Shown here: in pieces, positions 56,830 through 64,000 of the stretch
Position numbering within the stretch: position 1 is the stretch's first letter
Layout of the letters: each line of letters starts with the position of its first letter
NCBI GenBank assembly: GCA_026545765.1
Contig: CM048840.1
Location: 44,536,959-44,600,958, forward strand
Direction: 5' to 3'
Length of the DNA: 64,000 nt
Source: Plantago major
Lineage: Eukaryota; Streptophyta; Magnoliopsida; Lamiales; Plantaginaceae
Made by a program: the position numbers and the translations under genes
The notes under the pieces: generated by a model
Told to the model about the DNA's origin: nothing
What the model saw: the letters and a program-made list of their open reading frames with translations, nothing else
Databases searched by the model: none

Positions 56830-57566
56830 TGAAAGAATAAAAGGACCTGGACTTTGTTACTATACTGATACACACCTGTGTATAGCAATGTTGCTATCAC
56901 AGTGAGTGTCACAATGATGTGAATACGATCAAATGCAATGAAATAACTAAACAAAGAATAAAGAACAAGATGTTTCTTTCTAGTAGGTATATAAATATAC
57001 CTACTGCACCCAAGGCAAATATCCACTATATCAATGAGGATTTTCAAAACTAGGTTTAAACTCTTCAATGAGAAAAGATCAAACACTAGAACTAGTCGGA
57101 ATGAGTTATTCCGAAGTACCTAAACTAGACACTTCAAAGACTAGTAAAAATATGAGAAGATTACAACTATTGATTGTGAGTCTCAAATCTCTCAAATCCG
57201 TAATCTTCTTCATCACTTGATCTGGTATTTATAATGCTCTAATCTGATGTAGATACGCAGAATCAAGTCTTCATCTTTATCCTTATCTTCAAGAGTCCAA
57301 ATCATTCAATCTTCTAAGAGTCTATAAGATATTGACTTTCAAGAGTCCCTTGTATCTTGTCTTCTAAGACTCCATGGCTTTCTTGAATATAAGTCGCATC
57401 TTATTTGAAGCCAAACATTCACAAACATGGAACTAGGTTATCGTTAGTGAAAAAGGCAATTATTAATTAAGTCCTTCAAAGTGCAGATATTCTAATCAAA
57501 TCATAGCCATCATTGCGTAAATATATCAATGTTGCTATAACAATGATTCAAACAGCTGCACTTTCA
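56830..57566 (-). repeat. 5' LTR of the Copia element (737 bp)
   Basis: It starts TGAAAG and ends CTTTCA. It contains the same 24-bp palindrome around the AT-rich box (56982-57005) as the 3' LTR. It is followed by GTATG, the target duplication. Confidence 0.92.
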
Positions 57567-59374
57567 GTATGCTTGGGTAAGGGTTGTTTGACAATTATTG
57601 TCATGGTTTTGTTGTTATTATATAATTCGGGGTTTTGGTTTACTTGTAATAATCTTCATTATTTATACAAATTACGGTGTAAATGTTTATTTTGTACAAT
57701 ATGATGTATAATTTTGATATTAGTTGATGTTGTTACTGTTGTTGTAACATTTGATGTAGAAGTATTCATAGTTTATAACACGTTTCGATTTGCATAATAT
57801 TTACAATTGCGTTTAACTTATCGTATGATTAAACTCGCAAAATCCTGGAAAGTCAACCAAAGACAAATAAAGTAAGATGCATATATCACTTAGCCGAAGA
57901 CAAAATATAACTGAATAAAACTTTGTTTGTGTGGTTATTATAAAGACAAGTAAATGATGCATATACCCCATACTCCTTGAATTAGTTATGCCACTTCCCA
58001 AAGATATGAAAGAATCGATTACATTTTCCATAAAATCTCCTCTTATAGATTGACTAAAAAATCAATTAGAGTGTTACCTTTAATTGTTATCGTCCAATTA
58101 GGTATACTTAACGGACCATTATTTTTAATCAAATTAGTAAAAACTATCGTGAATAAGTTGCTTTTTTCCGTCAAACTATCTCAAATCAAAATCAATTAGT
58201 AAAACTATCTCAAATCAATTCATTATTTAATTATATAAGATAATTTTGATATATTAAAAAAATTAATATATTTTTCGAATTAAAATAATTATAAAATATT
58301 ATTCGAAAAGGGTAATTAGCGACGAAAGTATTTCATTTAGGGATATGTACCACGCCTTCATTTTCATGCTTTGTGGCATAGACTTTTCTCTTGCAAATTT
58401 TAACTAAAGTTATTCTAGAGTAGACATCATAATAGAGCCCTCCGCGAGCTATTAAAAAGAAAATGCTCTGGAAAAATGAAAGCCTTGTACACTCTTTTTG
58501 CTTTTTGACTTACTCTATGAATATTTTGACGTATATCAAAGAAATGAGCCCATAATAATCCTTTCTATACTATAAGAAAAATAAGAATTTAATAATTCAA
58601 AGTATATTTAGTTGAGTCTAAAACAAAAGTACGAGTTTCTTTTTACATTTTAATAATTTTTAATATCAGTAAAGAAGGTCTTCGAGTCCAAAAACACTAT
58701 TCTAGTTATTTCGACTTGTTTCATTATGTCGGAAAAGAAAAGAAAAAGAGCTGATCACTTTCGCCACGAATTAAAAATTGAAAAAATCTATCGAAAACCT
58801 TTTTAAATAAAATCGATTTATAAAATTAAAATACTTTTCTATATTTTAGATATGCCTATTTTTTATTTCTATTAAAAAATTATTGTAAGTTTTACATACT
58901 TTTTATTTTTTAATTATTTAATAATATTTAATAATTTTAAAAAATCAATATTACATTTTAAAAAGTAAACCCAAAATTAACGTGGAGCTGACACATGTCA
59001 TGTAAATACACATTTGGTGCAAATTGGTCATATTCCATCGAAAATATCGACTCATGCACACTAGTTCGTACAAATTCGGTCAAAATTAACGGTTTCATTA
59101 AGTTTGACTAATGGAGTAGTTAAATTAGATACAAAGTAAATGAAAGGGATATAAATAGGATTGTAACAACTAAAGGTAACTAAAAGTTTTATTCACAGTT
59201 GAAGGTAAATAACAATGAAGTATATGTGAGTACATAATTATACGAAAAGGGGTATTTACGTAAACGCAAACATGTTTAGGTTAGCACTGTCCCGATATTA
59301 GGGGTGTCGTGTAAATTGGCCAACTTCATTTCGTATGAATACCTAATCAACATGCTTATACTATTGATATAGAT
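57567..59374. other. AT-rich intergenic DNA
   Basis: No gene and no clear repeat structure are seen. The sequence becomes extremely AT-rich around 58200-58980. It may include the upstream part of the PIF/Harbinger remnant. Confidence 0.5.
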
Positions 59375-60948
59375 ATGGATCCGCCAGGGAACAACTGGGA
59401 TCAAAATGAATCCAACGAAATCTCATCGAATCGACAGAATTCGAATGATTTTGCTGCCTTACTATTTCAAGACAATCAAAATCGAACGAAGCAACAAAAT
59501 GAGTCTTATGGATTCCCAACTCCTCCAAGTATGGCTTTTGATGATTTGTACGGTGGAAGTGGAAATAACTATTATGATTTCTCCGGTTATCCCAGCAACC
59601 ATGACAACAATTACTCGAACCCCTCTGAGTGGCATCAAAATAAATTTACCCAACATAACCCCAACTATGATATGGGTCAAGGTTCACAAATTCCAAACAT
59701 TGATCACCAATCACATGGGATCCCTGAAGCATGTATAACGAAAACTTAAATATGGGGTGGGAGGGTGGACATTCTGAAGCTGAATTTAATGACATGGTTA
59801 ATGAGGATCAACAAATGGTTGACGAGGAAAATCACTTTGCTAATCAAGCGGAATATTTTATGGGGTGGAGTGATAACATTATCATTGATGATTACGACTA
59901 CCACGGTGATCCGGGAACTGGAAATCATACAGAGCCTCCAGTTTCACGTGGGGATGAGGACAATCCAGTTGTTTTTCCGTTATTCACCGCTAAAGATAAT
60001 TTGGACGATGACGTTAAGGATGTGATGAACATGTATATTAACTCGGTTCTACCATATTAGCAAACTTATACACCTCCACGAATTAGGCGAAATCCACGAC
60101 CAAGACAAAATTCAGTATTAACCGGCTCGCGTTATGTTCATGAATTGGTGAACGGAAATACCACATCTTTCTACTGGAAATTGAGAATGAAAAAGAGAAT
60201 TTTTTGTGAGCTTCACAACTTACTGGTATCGAAGGGATATTTGGTATCGGGTCATCGGTCGACAGTTTCGACTATGGAATCATTAACCATTTCCCTTAGA
60301 GCGGTAGCTCGAGGCATAAAAACGAGGGATTCTGAGTATCAATTCCAACATTCTACTGAAACGATATCCCGAGACTTCAATAAGGTCCTTGAAGCATTGT
60401 TCAAGCTGGCCCCCGAACAAATTCTCCCACCTTATTTGGATAATATACATCCGAAAATTTCTGGTGAAAGTACATTTATGTCATGGTTTAAGGTAAAATA
60501 TATTCTAATTAAGAGTATTAATTTTTTTAATTCATAAACCTATTGAATTCATGAGGAAGAAATTAAACAAAACTTATAACAGGATTGTATTGGTGCAATT
60601 GATGGAACCCATGTAAGCGCATCGATCCGAACATTTCTATGGGAGCGTTATCGAGATCGGAAGGGAGATATAACTCAAAATGTCATGGCCACTTGTGATT
60701 TCGATGGGATTATCACATATGTTCTGCCTGGGTGGGAAGGATCAGCGCATGATGCTGCAGTACTTGACTATGCTATCAAACATGATAACAATTTTTGTGT
60801 TCCCAGTCAATTAGTAGCACGTGGAAAGTTTTACTTGGTCGATTCCGGCTATGCTAACAAGCCGGGGTTTCTTGCACCGCATCGAAAGACAATGTACCAT
60901 CTACCAGAATGGGAAAGACATGACCTTGCTAGACCCAGGGAGTACTAA
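59375..60948 (+). pseudogene. PIF/Harbinger transposase gene, broken and truncated
   Basis: The first part (59375-60060) is Asn/Gln/Tyr-rich low-complexity protein with a frame change near 59710. A TAG at 60058-60060 interrupts the frame that continues as TYTPPRIRRNPRPRQNS. The conserved region follows: SRYVHELVNGNTTSFYWKLR, then a helix-turn-helix-like stretch with SETISRDFNKVLEAL-type text. An intron of about 90 bp (donor GTAAAA at 60493, acceptor near 60582) leads to DCIGAIDGTHVSASI with the first catalytic Asp. It continues to TYVLPGWEGSAHDAAVL and YLVDSGYANKPGFLAPH with the second Asp. The chain ends at 60948 after RPREY, so the third catalytic residue (Glu in the NVVERAFG region) is missing. 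Confidence 0.82.
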
Positions 60949-62300
60949 TTTTCTTTCTTAGTAAGTGGCCCGTGAGCGACATAGGTTGCATGTCTATGTG
61001 TGGCCTGTGTGCCTAACTTGTTTTTTCTTTTCGTGTCTAAGTCTCTCTCCCAAGTCGAGTGTCTATTGCATGAATTAAACCTATTAGTTGCTTATGTTTT
61101 GATTGATCATTGCCTAGTAGTAGTTGACAACGTTGTAAAATTCTTTAAATTCATTTCGCTTATAAATAGAAAGTCCGTTCTAATTATGTAGTCCAAAAGC
61201 CTGTAAGAAAACCTTAGCCGATGAAAAAAAACATATTTATTATACCGGCAAGTTTGTACTGTGTGACTTTCTAGGAAGTGCAAACTATCGTGTTTAAGCC
61301 TCACCATGATCATGTGTACTCCGTGTAAGTTAAGTATGACGAACGTCATGTTTTCATTTCCTATTTTCTCAACCAAAACCCGTTCCAACGAACAGGTTTG
61401 GGGAGGAGGTTTCTGTTGTATCAATTTTTAAACGACTTGTACTCTAGTGTTGTTCTCTCAAAAATTGTATAAATAAGTCTCGGAGTGGATCTGTGGTACT
61501 CGTTACCACCATTAGTCATGTTGGGCACTTTCAAATACTACCTATATATCGGCGTGGTCCTAAAAAACCATATGACCATGAGGGTTTATGGCGTGTATAC
61601 CAAACCAGCACGCACAAAAGTGCGGACTTTCGGTAAAACGGACACTACCAAAATAATGAGACTAAAAGAGTCCAATGTGGCCAATAATAAAGCATATGTG
61701 TCATTAAAATGACTGCAAAACATAGTATGCAAAAGGTATAAAACTGAAAAACGAGAGAACGATTGCTATATTACAAGTCTGAAGCTGTTATGTGCGTTGA
61801 CTAAAGTCCCTTCTGACTTAACTGATTGAGTAATATGCATGAGTGATTTGAGACATGTTTGTGGCGCGAGTCACCTTCCTACTCTTTTCATTATTTGAGT
61901 GATTATCATTACTGGACACTTCCAGGAGAGTGAGAGATAGTTGCATAGGATCCACTTGTGAGGGATTACAGGGGTAGACTTAAGTTATATTTACTTTGGA
62001 AACGAACTTCTTGGATTTTGACTTGTTTTTTGCAAACGTCAGTGTGATTTCAAACCTCTTGCATCTTACTAGTTTAGTGCTTGCAATCGTAGACTCGATA
62101 GCTTGGGAGTTAGCTGATTGTTTGGTATAGAGTTAAAAAAGTGAGTTAAAGAAAAAATTTAGTTGATGAATAGTAACTGAGTTAAATGTGAGTTATAAAA
62201 AATGGTGTTTGGGATAGAGTTAAAAACTTATAGGGTTTATATAGGGTGTGTAAGAACAAAATTGATGTGTGTAAGAATGAAGTGATGTGTTTGATACTCC
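60949..62300. other. Non-coding stretch after the truncated transposase
   Basis: No gene is seen. Sequence near 62100-62280 (GTTTGGTATAGAGTTAAAAA, then GTTTGGGATAGAGTTAAAAA) shows a short direct repeat of MITE-like character. Nothing else can be supported. Confidence 0.4.
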
Positions 62301-64000
62301 CCCCGTCCCGTGAATCTGGACCTTATTCCTTTTGTGGACTTGATGTGCTCAAATTACTACTTGGAAAACAAGTAGAAGTAGTGGTTGTAAACAGACAATG
62401 CTAACCACAGAATCGTTCGCCAAGGAATTAATCAAGCTACGTAGCAGTGAGAGTAAACAGATACTTGCCAGTAACTGTTCGATTGATGGTTTTGTATACC
62501 TCTAACTAGATTGACTAAAGCTAAGATTACGATTAACAATGAAAGAAAGATGAATACAGTAGCAAGATCCAATTATGCTAGTTCGAACTAGGGATAACGC
62601 TCATATTTGTCACACGGTTGTTGTACAGTAAATCAATCAATTCGATTCAACCAATTGTTCTTAGAATATATTATACAGGAGAAATCGTGAGTCGTCAATT
62701 CACGATCCTTAAACATGAACAATTTAGAGAATTTAATACGGACTTATCGAATTGAAGGTTTTTATGAAGATTTTATACGAGACTAACCTATAAGAGTGAT
62801 TTGATAAACCCTAGAACGAATATGCATAATCTTCACATACAACTGTATTCAAAGGTGTTTAGCTACTCATAATTGATAATTGCGTACAGAGATTCATGGT
62901 AATAATCATACGAAACATAGGTGAGAAACTCGCATGCAATAACATATAATTCAATCGATAAAGATAAAGAACGAATTGTAAAGAAGAAAGCAATAGAGAA
63001 ATCAATACCAATAATCCTAATGTGTAAAATCAATGAATAACCAAGCTCCAAAGATGTCTCTATGTCACTGTCTGAATCTAGGAGCTTTTTTTCAAAACTA
63101 GGTTAAACAGAGTCTCAGGAAAATTTCCCCTAATCCTAATTAAAAAGGAAAAAATGCGCAGGAGAAAAAACACGCTCCGCCGCGGCGAGAGAATAAGCGG
63201 GCCGCGGCGGACTCCACTTATCGAACATATATATATATATATATATATCGATTCGGCTTGTTCGCCGTGGCGGGACAAACACTGGGCCGCGGCGAGCTCT
63301 GATGTGCTGAAACTCTCAGCATTCGCAAATTTGCGCCGCGGGGAGAACCTCTTCGTGGATTTCCAAGTCGATTCGCAGAATCTCACCGTGGCGAGCCTAT
63401 CACTGGGCCGCGGCGAGGACCAATCTCGAAATAGGGGATGGCATTCGCAATATCTCACCGCGGCGAGCCTATCACTGGGCCGCGGTGAGCCATCCAATCT
63501 TCAGGTCGACTTTCTTCTCCAAAAGCACGCTCCCTCTTCAAGTACTAATCCGGACTATGATCTCTTCACTTGATTGTAATCCAGCGAAGTCACCTTTCCT
63601 CCAAATTGTACCTAAGGGTAAAATCCCTACAAAAACACAAACACAATACCACGCGTAAAAACGCACAAAAACACTATAAAACTAAAGTCAAAGACTATCA
63701 AAAGACGACTAAAAAGGACCAAATGAAACGTTAGAATATTGTCTCATCAAAATCCCCAAACCGAACCTTTGCTCGTCCTCGAGCAAACACACAACCTAAA
63801 CACACTAGACTCTAAACCATGTAGACAAATACAAGAGTCACAAATCCATGTAATCGAATCTACCATTGAAAGCATTAAGTCCACCAAATGCAAATGTTTT
63901 GTTCTCAAGTAACCTTGGCAGAGAAGTGCACAGAAAATTCCAAAAAAAAATCATTTCTCAAGCAAATAACTCTTAAGTCCAGCACGCTAGTCCCTCACAG
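62301..64000. other. Repeat-derived DNA at the right edge
   Basis: A Stowaway-like end (TACTCCCCCCGTCCCG) starts near 62308. The last 300 bases include CCGAACCTTTGCTCGTCCTC near 63761, a text common near Gypsy LTRs, but no boundary is visible. I see no gene. Confidence 0.4.
63165..63495. repeat. GC-rich repeats with CCGCGGCGAG core
   Basis: CACTGGGCCGCGGCGAG and close variants occur near 63280, 63402 and 63470, and TCACCGCGGCGAGCCTA-like text near 63383 and 63457. Related CGCCGCGGCG cores lie near 63177. The stretch is far richer in G+C than its surroundings. An (AT)n tract of about 22 bases is at 63226-63248. Confidence 0.7.

Larger units (their letters stand above)
47943..57566 (-). mobile_element. 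Complete Copia LTR retrotransposon (9.6 kb), Sirevirus-like layout
   Basis: LTRs at 47943-48669 and 56830-57566 both start TGAAAG and end CTTTCA. The element is flanked by GTATG at 47938-47942 and GTATG at 57567-57571. On the minus strand the order is 5' LTR, primer site, gag with a CCHC knuckle, protease, integrase, reverse transcriptase and RNase H, then an extra ORF, the polypurine tract and the 3' LTR. The integrase-before-RT order is diagnostic of Copia. The long acidic gag-pol linker and the extra 3' ORF recall Sireviruses. Several single-base frame breaks occur. Confidence 0.93.

Noticed and set aside
60925..60950. CAGGGAGTACTA read as a Stowaway MITE end that truncates the PIF transposase
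   Set aside because: The RPREY text is normal coding sequence for this family (REYFN-type), so the likeness to a MITE end is probably chance. No matching second end was found.

Overview
This is a flowering-plant nuclear window. The gene families (plant intracellular Ras-group LRR, mitochondrial bS6, MULE, CACTA, PIF/Harbinger, Tat-type Gypsy, Copia, L1-type LINE), the spliced GT-AG exons and the AT-rich intergenic DNA all fit an angiosperm. I would guess a eudicot but cannot name the species. Only two ordinary, intact-looking host genes are present: a bS6-type mitochondrial ribosomal protein (30402-32176, +) and a PIRL leucine-rich-repeat protein (33106-35644, -). Nearly everything else is transposable elements, many with boundaries that can be read to the base.

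Left third (1-22301). A G-rich repeat and the end of one CACTA element (ending at 718) cut a minus-strand Tat-lineage Gypsy element (719-4792, 400-bp LTR). Next comes a plant gene (about 4811-21041, +) of the type often found in MULE/Ulp1-associated proteins, broken by further insertions. The first is a 10-kb composite CACTA (5438-15439; target duplication AAT). It consists of one about 5.0-kb element, X, with a second about 5.0-kb member of the same family, Y (9946-14957; target duplication CTT), inserted into it in opposite orientation. The second is a different, non-autonomous CACTA, W (15695-19207; target duplication GGG). Removing both insertions rejoins a 692-bp exon in frame, with one in-frame stop. 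A long LTR (21042-22301) related to the Gypsy LTR follows.

Middle (22302-39213). LTR-like debris, an unrecognised ORF and a decayed minus-strand MULE transposase gene (26982-29420) come first. The two host genes follow. After them is a 1.6-kb element with imperfect terminal inverted repeats that encloses minisatellite blocks in alternating orientation (36222-37848).

Right (39214-64000). A full-length but frameshifted L1-type LINE (39227-45544, -) has a 13-bp target duplication. A complete Copia element (47943-57566, -) has two LTRs, a GTATG target duplication, a primer-binding site, a polypurine tract and an extra 3' ORF. Then come a truncated PIF/Harbinger transposase (59375-60948, +) and repeat-derived DNA with GC-rich CCGCGGCGA-type repeats at the right edge.

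The most informative structure is 4793-21041. There the element boundaries, target duplications and host reading frame agree with one another, and the nested opposite-orientation CACTA pair makes a large inverted repeat.
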